18,790 nucleotides of DNA, from contig JAIUNH010000015.1 in assembly GCA_020161965.1 (NCBI GenBank), positions 1-18,790 on the forward strand. Reading direction: 5' to 3'. The translations under genes were made by a program, and so were the position numbers. The notes beneath the pieces are model-generated. The model ran no database searches and was not told where the DNA came from. It was given only the letters and a program-made list of their open reading frames with translations. Each line of letters opens with the position of its first letter. Within the stretch, counting starts at the first letter, position 1. This DNA comes from Pseudomonadota bacterium (GTDB lineage: Bacteria; Pseudomonadota; Alphaproteobacteria; CACIAM-22H2). This document shows positions 7,878 through 12,982 of the stretch, one piece after another.

Positions 7878-7894
7878 TGGACATAACGTGTCCA
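7878..7894. promoter_or_regulatory. Inverted repeat upstream of the 63-aa gene
   Basis: TGGACA-TAACG-TGTCCA is a perfect 6-bp-arm repeat, 127 bp before the 63-aa start. It is a candidate operator for a dimeric regulator. Confidence 0.35.
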
Positions 7895-8047
7895 AAGCTT
7901 AGTTATTCCCATTAAACATCTGCCAACCAAGACAAAACGGCATAGAGCGGCCCGCCGATCTCACGAATCCAAGGAGGTAAGGTTAGCCAAGCAAGATATT
8001 GGAAATTCAGCAAAATGAGGCAATAGTGCCGCCGACTGTCGCCTATA

Positions 8048-8065
8048 ACTGTAAAAGTTTACAGT
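8048..8065. repeat. 18-bp palindromic site after the ParB-like gene
   Basis: ACTGTAAA-AG-TTTACAGT has perfect 8-bp arms and lies 5 bp past the ParB-like stop. It lacks a T-run, and a 2-nt loop is too tight for a normal terminator hairpin. A protein-binding site is therefore as likely as a terminator. Confidence 0.4.
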
Positions 8066-8070
8066 CCGGC

Positions 8071-8838
8071 CTAGAAGTCATCCGGTTCCGGCACGCCTTC
8101 GGCTTCCAGTTCCGCTAGGAGTTGCTTGGCGGCATCATAGATCGCCCGCCGTTCGCTTTTGTCGGTCACTACGCGGGCCACCATGCGTACCTCCTCTAGC
8201 AGCCCGAGTGCATCTTCGCGCATCAAGGTCGGCTCCTGCGTGTTGTTGTAGGGGCTTTCGCCCGTTAGCGGGTGGACTTCCTCACCGTGGCGCCTCATGT
8301 CCTCGTAGACCCTCGGGTGGTTTCGTTGAATCTTCTTGAGGACCGCCGTGTGCGAGTAGAGCCCCTTCAAGGCGGACGAGATTTCACGAGAAGACATGTA
8401 GGTGCCGTCTGCCTTTCGATACCGCTTGGTTCGCATGAACAGGCTAAAGATGGCCTCGCGTGCGTTCCGTTTCAGACGAAGGCCGTGTGTGAGGTTTGCG
8501 GTTGCGGCCGCCCACCGTGCTTCCCGTTCCGTCATGTCCTCGATAGTGGCCGGAACCTCTAGCCACTTCCGACCTTCCTTCCTGTCCCGAGCCCGTGCAG
8601 CCAAGCGCACACGCGCCTCCAAGCGGTGCCACCCGTCTATCAACACGAGTGCCCCCTTGATCCGCGCAAGGCGCACCGGGGGAAACACCTCGCCCGCCTT
8701 CATGGCGACCGCGTATTGCCGGACGGTGTTGTCGTCGATCTTGTCCCGCACCTGAAAGCGGCGATTGCGCACGATCTCCTCGATATCGACGAGCGTTACT
8801 CCTGGCGGTTCTTCCGGCTCTGACTTTCGTTTACGCAT
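8071..8838 (-). CDS. ParB-like nuclease-domain protein
   Basis: A 255-aa protein from ATG 8838, with GGGGA 5 bases upstream; a TTG at 8871 in frame is less likely. The N-terminal ParB/sulfiredoxin-type domain is clear: RFQVRDKIDDNTVRQYAVAM, then FPPVRLARI and LVLIDGWHRLEA (about 28-74). The DGWHR stands where ParB has its GxxR/ERxR nucleotide-binding region. A basic helical part follows (about 100-200, with SSREISSALKG and SHTAVLKKIQR suggesting a helix-turn-helix), then an acidic C terminus ending EPDDF. No ParA is nearby, so it is more likely a regulator or a DNA-binding/CTP-binding factor of the island than a partition protein. It is the last gene of a three-gene minus-strand cluster. Confidence 0.82.
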   Translation of the reverse strand: MRKRKSEPEEPPGVTLVDIEEIVRNRRFQVRDKIDDNTVRQYAVAMKAGEVFPPVRLARIKGALVLIDGWHRLEARVRLAARARDRKEGRKWLEVPATIEDMTEREARWAAATANLTHGLRLKRNAREAIFSLFMRTKRYRKADGTYMSSREISSALKGLYSHTAVLKKIQRNHPRVYEDMRRHGEEVHPLTGESPYNNTQEPTLMREDALGLLEEVRMVARVVTDKSERRAIYDAAKQLLAELEAEGVPEPDDF

Positions 8839-8850
8839 GTCGTTCCCCAA

Positions 8851-8881
8851 GCGGCACCCCTGGTTCCCCAAAAGGTGCCGC
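8851..8881. promoter_or_regulatory. Inverted repeat in the leader of the ParB-like gene
   Basis: GCGGCACC (8851-8858) and GGTGCCGC (8874-8881) are perfect 8-bp arms around 15 bp. On the minus strand, TTGGGGAAC occurs both in the loop and again just before the ATG. The element lies between the 163-aa gene and the ParB-like gene. It could be an mRNA hairpin controlling translation, or an autoregulatory operator. Confidence 0.45.
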
Positions 8882-8924
8882 CTCGTGCTGTTCTCTGGTT
8901 GACTGTGGTTGTTCCGTGCGCCGC

Positions 8925-9416
8925 TCAGGCGGCCTCGTGCAGCGCCGCATTGCGGGCTGTTCCAAGCTGTCTGCGGAGTTGAACCAACTCCTGCCTCAGC
9001 GCGAGGTTCGTTTGACGCTGTGCGCTCAGTTCCGCGATCAGAAGCTTGAGCGACATGCGCAGGTGTTTCTTAGCCCATTGTGGCGGTGGCTTGCGACCCT
9101 TGAGCATGTCGAGAAGGGCGTTTAACTCAAACGCATAGTACCGCGTGGTCACGGTTGCCAGCGCGAATGCGTCCGCACCCCGTTCATCGATCCGGCATAG
9201 CGCACTTGGCTCGACAAACCGGAATGGCTGGTCGCCCTCAGCGCGGGCAAGTTCGATGAGCGCTTGTGCTTCGACGGCACGCGGGCCGCCGTTCTGTCCC
9301 CACTCATCGGCGGGGATGGTGCGCTGTACGTCTTTGACCTCATCGGTGTTCGGATCGACTTGCAGTTCTACCCAAGTTACAGGGGCGGCCGTGCCGGGCG
9401 GTGTGGCGGTGGACAT
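8925..9416 (-). CDS. 163-aa protein with C-terminal coiled coil, unknown function
   Basis: ATG 9416 has AAGGA 6 bases upstream, and the start is 14 bp after the stop of the 102-aa gene. The open frame extends to 9686 but that part overlaps the other gene and is rejected. The N-terminal half has VTWVELQVDPNTDEVKDVQR and a mixed region ending in FALATVTTRYYAFELNALLDML. The C-terminal 60 residues are basic and helical, with heptad-like LLIAELSAQRQ and LALRQELVQLRRQL, so a coiled coil and dimerisation are likely. I do not recognise the family. Co-transcription with the ParB-like gene (86 bp downstream) suggests a DNA-related role. Confidence 0.68.
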   Translation of the reverse strand: MSTATPPGTAAPVTWVELQVDPNTDEVKDVQRTIPADEWGQNGGPRAVEAQALIELARAEGDQPFRFVEPSALCRIDERGADAFALATVTTRYYAFELNALLDMLKGRKPPPQWAKKHLRMSLKLLIAELSAQRQTNLALRQELVQLRRQLGTARNAALHEAA

Positions 9417-9430
9417 GTGCGTTCCTTCCG

Positions 9431-9739
9431 TCAATGCGTGATCGATCGCCACGGCTGCAAGCGACCGGTCTGGTCGGTGACAGGCGCCGTCTTGGCAGGC
9501 GCGCACCGGGCGAACTCGGGAAGGCGCTGCAAGTAGACTCGGGCGGCATCGAGGTTGTCGGTCTCGATGAGCCACGAAAGCCGCTCCGTGACCTGGGCCA
9601 GCGCAAAGCGCATGAGGGTGGATCGGGAGACATGGCGCCCGATGGCGCTGGTCGCGGCGGCGGTCGTCCAATCGAGTTGGCTGCACGCGCGCGGATCGAA
9701 AGCGAAGCCGCGTGCGGACGCAATGGTGACGTTCGGCAT
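9431..9739 (-). CDS. 102-aa protein of unknown function
   Basis: ATG 9739 is chosen over the longer frame to 9916 because GGAG lies 10 bases upstream and the upstream residues look like translated non-coding DNA. The protein starts MPNVTIASARGFAFDP and has SQLDWTTAAATSAIGRHVSR. A helical region RFALAQVTERLSWLIETDNLDAARVYLQRLPEF follows, which resembles a single helix-pair repeat. No catalytic motif is seen. It is the first gene of the cluster that continues with the 163-aa and ParB-like genes. Confidence 0.6.
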   Translation of the reverse strand: MPNVTIASARGFAFDPRACSQLDWTTAAATSAIGRHVSRSTLMRFALAQVTERLSWLIETDNLDAARVYLQRLPEFARCAPAKTAPVTDQTGRLQPWRSITH

Positions 9740-9793
9740 TTTGGGAATGCTCCTAGGGTGTTGGTTTATTGGGTTTGCGAAAAAGGGGGCGAA

Positions 9794-9815
9794 CGACGCG
9801 GTGTTCATCGCGTCG
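9794..9815. promoter_or_regulatory. Inverted repeat upstream of the three-gene cluster
   Basis: CGACGCG and CGCGTCG are perfect 7-bp arms around GTGTTCAT, 55 bp before the 102-aa start. It is a candidate operator of this cluster. Confidence 0.35.
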
Positions 9816-9991
9816 CTTGCTCCGCACCGGAAACAGATGGCGGCGCCCCCGCGCTCAACACCCAGGCCGCCCCAGGGGAACACGAGGGGCAACCGAGGTG
9901 GAACGCGGGGGCACACAGCGCGGCCCCACAGGGAGGGCTGTAGGGCCGCTACGGCAGCGTATGGGGCCGGACGGTGGGTAGAGCGGCCGGA

Positions 9992-10076
9992 CGGTTCGTG
10001 GTGCTTAAGGTGTCTCTAATTCGCCGATAGGCCCAAGTGGCTGCCGGTTCATGCTGCTTAAGTGGCGGCTAATTCG
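9992..10076. repeat. Direct repeat pair downstream of the resolvase, possible recombination sites
   Basis: Two copies, 9992-10023 and 10045-10076, are 53 bp apart start to start and match at 25 of 32 positions by eye. Shared parts include CGGTTC, GCTTAAG and CTAATTCG. They end about 8 bp before the resolvase stop codon. The spacing and location suggest resolvase subsites or the end of a nested element. Confidence 0.45.
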
Positions 10077-10083
10077 GTATCGC

Positions 10084-10701
10084 CTAGCTGCCGTACTTCG
10101 CCACGGCACCCACAGACAGGCCGGTGGCCTTTGCCACCTCGCGGACGGACTTCCCGGCCTTCCGCATAGCGACCACCTTGGCGGCCACCTTGGGGTCAAC
10201 CGTGGGCCGTCCAATGGGGCGCCCGCTCTTGGTTCGCCCGGTGGCACGCACGCGGGCAATCCCCGACACGACACGTTCCCGGATCATGGCGCGCTCCAGC
10301 GTGGCGAACACGGCGGCCATTTCCAGCATGGCCCGGCCGTGCGGCGTGGCCGTGTCCATGCTTTCCTTGAAATAGAACTGCGCCACGCCGCACCTATCCA
10401 GTTCCTCCATGTTGCGCGTGACTTCCATCGTCGAACGCCCCAGCCGGTCAACCGACCAGAACAAGGCGATATCGAAGCGGCGCTTCTTGGCGTCTGCGAG
10501 GAGGGCGGAGAGGCCGGGGCGTTGCTCACGGCCCTTGGCGCCGGAGATACCCGCATCTTCGTAAGCCTCGATGATGTTCCAGCCGCGCAGCTTGGCGAGC
10601 CCTTCAAGGTCGCGCCGCTGGTTGTCCGTCGTTTGATCGTCGGTAGAGACGCGAAGATAAAGCGCAGCACGCATTCCCTTGGCGGTGGTCTTGGCGGTCA
10701 T
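10084..10701 (-). CDS. Serine recombinase (resolvase/invertase family)
   Basis: A 205-aa protein from ATG 10701, preceded by GAGGAAGG. The catalytic domain begins MRAALYLRVSTDDQT with nucleophile Ser19. Further family motifs are DAGISGAKGREQRPGLSALLADAKKRRFD, WSVDRLGRS with the active-site arginines, and the long E helix AMLEMAAVFATLERAMIRERV. The C terminus carries SGRPIGRPTVDP and a helix-turn-helix (VREVAKATGLSVGAVAKYGS), as in Tn3-type resolvases and Hin-type invertases. It cuts and rejoins DNA at short dimeric sites, resolving cointegrates or inverting segments. A long inverted repeat lies just upstream (10754-10785) and direct repeats just downstream. No transposase gene is present, so this may be the remnant of a nested transposon or an island stability module. 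Confidence 0.93.
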   Translation of the reverse strand: MTAKTTAKGMRAALYLRVSTDDQTTDNQRRDLEGLAKLRGWNIIEAYEDAGISGAKGREQRPGLSALLADAKKRRFDIALFWSVDRLGRSTMEVTRNMEELDRCGVAQFYFKESMDTATPHGRAMLEMAAVFATLERAMIRERVVSGIARVRATGRTKSGRPIGRPTVDPKVAAKVVAMRKAGKSVREVAKATGLSVGAVAKYGS

Positions 10702-10753
10702 GGCCTTCCTCGCAATGTGTCGGGGCGACGATTGCGGAGAGGCTAGGGCAAAC

Positions 10754-10785
10754 ACTGTTCATAAATCAACTGTTTTATGAACAGT
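10754..10785. promoter_or_regulatory. Candidate resolvase site/operator: 12-bp-arm inverted repeat
   Basis: ACTGTTCATAAA (10754-10765) and TTTATGAACAGT (10774-10785) are perfect 12-bp arms around 8 bp, starting 53 bp upstream of the resolvase start. A further half-site TTTATGAACA lies at 10847-10856. In resolvase systems the recombination site commonly lies upstream of the resolvase gene and doubles as its operator. Confidence 0.6.
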
Positions 10786-10967
10786 CAATTCAACACGCAC
10801 GGCCCATTGATCTGACTCACTTTTTCGCGACGCTATGCGGTGGGGGTTTATGAACACGCCCGCACGGCCGGGAATCTCCGGCGGGAAAGTTCTTGCTCCG
10901 GTTGACTCGGCACCGTTAGCGTTCCCGTGCCCGCGCTCTTGCTGGCTACTAACCCGAATGGTGCGAA

Positions 10968-11198
10968 ATGAAGATCGACGTATCCGAGATATCGGCCGAC
11001 TTGATCGTGTCCCTTGATGATGCGACCGAGGTGTTTGTGACGCACGCCGCCGACTGTGTTGAAGCGGAAGGCTTGGCGCATGGGCAGTCCCGCACGTTGT
11101 GGGATGGCTCGGTGCTGGTGCGCCACGGGGACCGCATTGTGTGGCTCCAAGGGCTACCCGTGGCGGCGCGTGCTGGCACGGAGGTGACGGCCGCCTAA
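10968..11198 (+). CDS. 76-aa acidic protein, tentative
   Basis: ATG 10968 opens a frame with balanced composition: MKIDVSEISADLIVSLDDATEVFVTHAADCVEAEGL, then WDGSVLVRHGDRIVWLQGLPVAA. It looks like a compact beta-rich domain and not shadow sequence, and competing frames here are Arg/Pro-rich. The ribosome site is weak. No family is recognised. It is transcribed away from the resolvase, and the hairpin-rich region follows its stop. Confidence 0.45.
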   Translation: MKIDVSEISADLIVSLDDATEVFVTHAADCVEAEGLAHGQSRTLWDGSVLVRHGDRIVWLQGLPVAARAGTEVTAA

Positions 11199-11492
11199 CC
11201 TCGCGTCCGCTCGGTCGGCTCGCCATCAAAGGATATAGCGCGAAGGCGCTGCGGCATTAAGAGCGCGGCCCCATCCTTGATCGCACCGGGGACGGCCGCA
11301 GACCGAGTGGATGCAGGGCGTTGGCGCCCGGCACAGCGTTGAGGCAAGCGCCAAGAGGGACGGTGGGTGGCGCTGCGGTTTGCCCAGGTGGTGGCCGCAA
11401 GGGGGCACCGGGGGAAAAGTTGAAGCGTCGGCCTATGCGTTAGGCGCTTCGCGTGTGCGCACTAAACAACCGAACTCGAAAAGGCTTGTCCT
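11199..11492 (+). ncRNA. Hairpin-rich non-coding stretch, candidate structured RNA
   Basis: No gene fits here, but several stable stems lie in a row. They are AGCGC-GAAG-GCGCT (11237-11250); GCGGCCCC with GGGG/GGCCGC, two bulged bases (11265-11299); TTGGCGC/GCGCCAA (11321-11354); TGCGG/CCGCA (11374-11399); and GAAGC...GCCTA/TAGGC-GCTTC (11422-11450). The stretch ends 40 bp before the membrane-protein gene. It may be a structured leader or an independent RNA. The strand is uncertain, since perfect stems fold on either strand; plus is given because both flanking genes are on plus. Confidence 0.35.
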
Positions 11493-12320
11493 ATGGAAAA
11501 AGAGCCGCCGTGGTCTACCGCCCTAACGACGAGCCTTCGGGTCGCATTCGTATTGCTGCTTTTAACTCTGACTCTAATTGCGTTCTCTCAAATATTCCTT
11601 TCGCTCCTCGGTAGGATCACGGATGTGGGCGACCGGGGCGCGTGGATTGGATTTTGGGGAAATATTGCCGGAGGGACGATTGGATTTGTTGGCGCGGCTG
11701 CGGCGGCATTTGTGGCGATCTACGTACTTCGAGAGCAATTCAGGAAAGACAAATTCGACAAGCAAATGGTGCTTCGTGAAGTTCTCGAAGCCTTATCGAC
11801 CTCAATTGAAACCACTTGCTCCGTTGTGCGTCCTAACTTTCAGGCTGCGCTAGTCGCCTTACAAAAAGACTCATTAAAAGATGCTCTATCCTGTCTGCTT
11901 CCGATGGCGCAGCTTTTTCGCCGCCTTGATACGTCCATTTTGGGACAGGTTGCCGTTCTGAGTACGTCAATTGCTATTCGCCGAGCAGAGTTAGATGAAA
12001 TAGCGGATCGCTTTCGGGCACAGTTGAGCAAGTCAGACGAAGATCGCGAACACATGGAGGCCAATCCTGACGATCAGCTTGCTCGTAAACTTGGGCACGG
12101 CGCTGCCACAAATTTGGCGTTAGGCGTCGCTGCATTTGATCTGGTTGTTGTGAGTTATATGCGGGGACTACGGACTGTAGCGGAGTTGTCTGACATAGTG
12201 CTCACGCGCGCGGAGGCACTAGCAAAACTTGAGAAGGAGTTGACCGCCCGCTCTAGTGATTTCGAGGCAGAAGCAACCCGTTTGAATGAGCTTTGGAAAA
12301 AGCCTGAGTTGCCTGCGTGA
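11493..12320 (+). CDS. Membrane protein, 275 aa, unknown function (island cargo)
   Basis: ATG 11493 with AAAAGG about 8 bases upstream. Two membrane segments are clear: about 16-39 (VAFVLLLLTLTLIAFSQIFL) and 51-78 (WIGFWGNIAGGTIGFVGAAA and following). A cytoplasmic region of about 195 residues follows. It is mostly helical and ends in a probable coiled coil (about 233-268, with AEALAKLEKELTARSSDFEAE). The WGNIAGGTIGFVG glycine-rich helix is of a type often seen in island and defence-associated membrane proteins of unknown function, but I cannot assign a family. Base composition is visibly more AT-rich than host genes, suggesting separate acquisition. It is the last gene before the tRNA-end attachment site, a usual cargo position. 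Confidence 0.78.
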   Translation: MEKEPPWSTALTTSLRVAFVLLLLTLTLIAFSQIFLSLLGRITDVGDRGAWIGFWGNIAGGTIGFVGAAAAAFVAIYVLREQFRKDKFDKQMVLREVLEALSTSIETTCSVVRPNFQAALVALQKDSLKDALSCLLPMAQLFRRLDTSILGQVAVLSTSIAIRRAELDEIADRFRAQLSKSDEDREHMEANPDDQLARKLGHGAATNLALGVAAFDLVVVSYMRGLRTVAELSDIVLTRAEALAKLEKELTARSSDFEAEATRLNELWKKPELPA

Positions 12321-12361
12321 CTGGATCGTTTGTCATGCGACGAAAGTTAATGGGCTCGGGC

Positions 12362-12395
12362 GTGTGGGGAAGATGTGGGGGAATGTGTGGGGAAA
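12362..12395 (+). repeat. Candidate integrase arm sites, right end (3 copies)
   Basis: GTGTGGGGAA (12362-12371), TGTGGGGGAA (12374-12383) and GTGTGGGGAAA (12385-12395) are direct copies spaced 11-12 bp, about one helical turn. They match the two copies beside the integrase gene in sequence and orientation. They lie in the 136-bp gap between the membrane-protein stop and attR. Confidence 0.55.
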
Positions 12396-12456
12396 TGCCT
12401 TCGGCGTCCCCGATTTTATTATTGATTTTATTGAGAAAAAATAGGCCTTCGCGAAG

Positions 12457-12473
12457 TGGCGTCCCCTAGGGGA
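12457..12473. repeat. attR: 17-bp core inside the tRNA-Glu 3' end
   Basis: TGGCGTCCCCTAGGGGA is identical to 5320-5336. On the tRNA strand it covers the encoded CCA, the discriminator base, the 3' acceptor strand and part of the T-stem. The tRNA gene is kept intact at this end. Confidence 0.88.
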
Positions 12474-12532
12474 TTCGAACCCCTGTCACCACCGTGAAAG
12501 GGTGGTGTCCTAGGCCTCTAGACGAAGGGGAC
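12457..12532 (-). tRNA. tRNA-Glu (anticodon UUC)
   Basis: The minus strand reads as a complete 76-nt tRNA with encoded CCA. The acceptor stem GTCCCCT pairs with AGGGGAC, followed by discriminator G. The D-arm is TCTAGAGGCCTAGGACA. The anticodon stem CCACC/GGTGG encloses loop CTTTCAC with anticodon TTC. The T-arm contains GGTTCGAATCC. All stems pair, so the gene looks functional despite hosting the island. Its native downstream sequence has been replaced by island DNA, which supplies a T-run (TATTTTTT on the minus strand, about 12435-12442) that may end transcription. It lies just after the sufU-like gene and may be transcribed from its own promoter. Confidence 0.96.
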
Positions 12533-12552
12533 ATCCTTCGCGAAAGCGCGTC

Positions 12553-12581
12553 TGTGTACCCGCTTGTGCGGCGCAAATCAA
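12553..12581 (-). promoter_or_regulatory. Possible promoter of tRNA-Glu
   Basis: On the minus strand TTGATT (12576-12581) is followed after 17 bp by TACACA (12553-12558), 20 bp before the tRNA 5' end. The -10 match is modest. The -35 overlaps the last codons of the scaffold-protein gene. Confidence 0.35.
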
Positions 12582-12982
12582 GTGCCGGAAAAGAGCGATT
12601 TTACGGCCGAAAACGGGAGCTTAACGCAGTCGTGCCGGCTTTTGTGCCGGGCGACGGGCGCAAATGCGTCCCAAGGCGCCGGCGCGGGCCCGCCGGCGAG
12701 CACCGATTCGACCGCCACTTGGGCTTCGGCGATAGCGGTCGCGGCCGGTTTGCCGTCCAATACGCGCGCCAACGCCGCTGCCGAGGCTTGGCACAAAGCA
12801 CAGCCACGCACCTTGTGGCGAAGATCGCGCGCAATCCCGTTCTCGAGTTTGCCGTCGAGCGTCACCCGATCGCCGCAGAGCGGATTATCGACCGTGACGC
12901 CCGTGCCCGGCGGCAAAGCGGCCGCGTGGGTGCGATCCTTGGCGAGCGCCATCAGCGCGTCGTGATAAAGCGCGTCGTTCAT
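12578..12982 (-). CDS. sufU: SufU/IscU-type iron-sulfur scaffold or sulfur-transfer protein
   Basis: A 134-aa protein from ATG 12982, overlapping the cysteine desulfurase stop as ATGA. It has the SufU pattern: NPLCGD (Cys36, Asp38), GCALCQASAA (Cys61, plus an additional Cys64) and RHDCVKLPF (Cys119). The IscU-type hallmark LPPVK is absent. SufU proteins accept sulfur from SufS through a zinc site formed by these residues, and they assist cluster assembly. Its place at the end of a molybdenum-cofactor maturation operon makes a role in sulfur delivery to that enzyme, or to its Fe-S subunit, a reasonable inference. It is cytoplasmic and of usual length. The longer open frame to 13213 overlaps the desulfurase gene and is not used. 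Confidence 0.88.
   Translation of the reverse strand: MNDALYHDALMALAKDRTHAAALPPGTGVTVDNPLCGDRVTLDGKLENGIARDLRHKVRGCALCQASAAALARVLDGKPAATAIAEAQVAVESVLAGGPAPAPWDAFAPVARHKSRHDCVKLPFSAVKSLFSGT

Larger units (their letters stand above)
7752..8070. other. 319-bp gap between two minus-strand genes
   Basis: No gene is supported here. The stretch is AT-richer than its surroundings. It holds the inverted repeats at 7878-7894 and 8048-8065, plus an isolated AAGGAGGT (7971-7978) that has no start codon at a workable distance. It should contain the promoter of the 63-aa gene, which I could not place with confidence. Confidence 0.6.
9740..10083. other. 344-bp non-coding gap between the 102-aa gene and the resolvase gene
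   Basis: The long frames across this stretch read as low-complexity Arg/Gly/Pro sequence and are not supported. It contains an inverted repeat CGACGCG-(8 bp)-CGCGTCG (9794-9815), a tandem GGCCGGACGGT (9965-9975 and 9985-9995), and the direct repeat pair next to the resolvase (9992-10076). The promoter of the three-gene cluster should lie near 9760-9830. Confidence 0.5.

Noticed and set aside
7971..7978. Perfect AAGGAGGT ribosome site on the plus strand
   Set aside because: No start codon follows at a workable distance, and the nearest ATG (8014) opens a frame of three codons.
9740..9916. N-terminal extension of the 102-aa protein
   Set aside because: The added residues are Pro/Gly/Arg-rich without structure, and a ribosome site fits the ATG at 9739.
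10835..11017. 60-aa plus-strand frame overlapping the 76-aa ORF
   Set aside because: It has no ribosome site, shadow-like composition, and overlaps the better 76-aa frame.
11193..11445. Integron-like attC ends: GCCTAAC at the stop of the 76-aa ORF and GTTAGGC at 11439-11445
   Set aside because: The span of 253 bp is far longer than usual attC sites, the inner arms do not pair well, and there is no integron integrase. GTTAGGC is explained better by the local hairpin at 11422-11450.
5320..12473. Intact prophage
   Set aside because: No capsid, terminase, portal, tail, lysis or replication genes are present, and the segment is too small.
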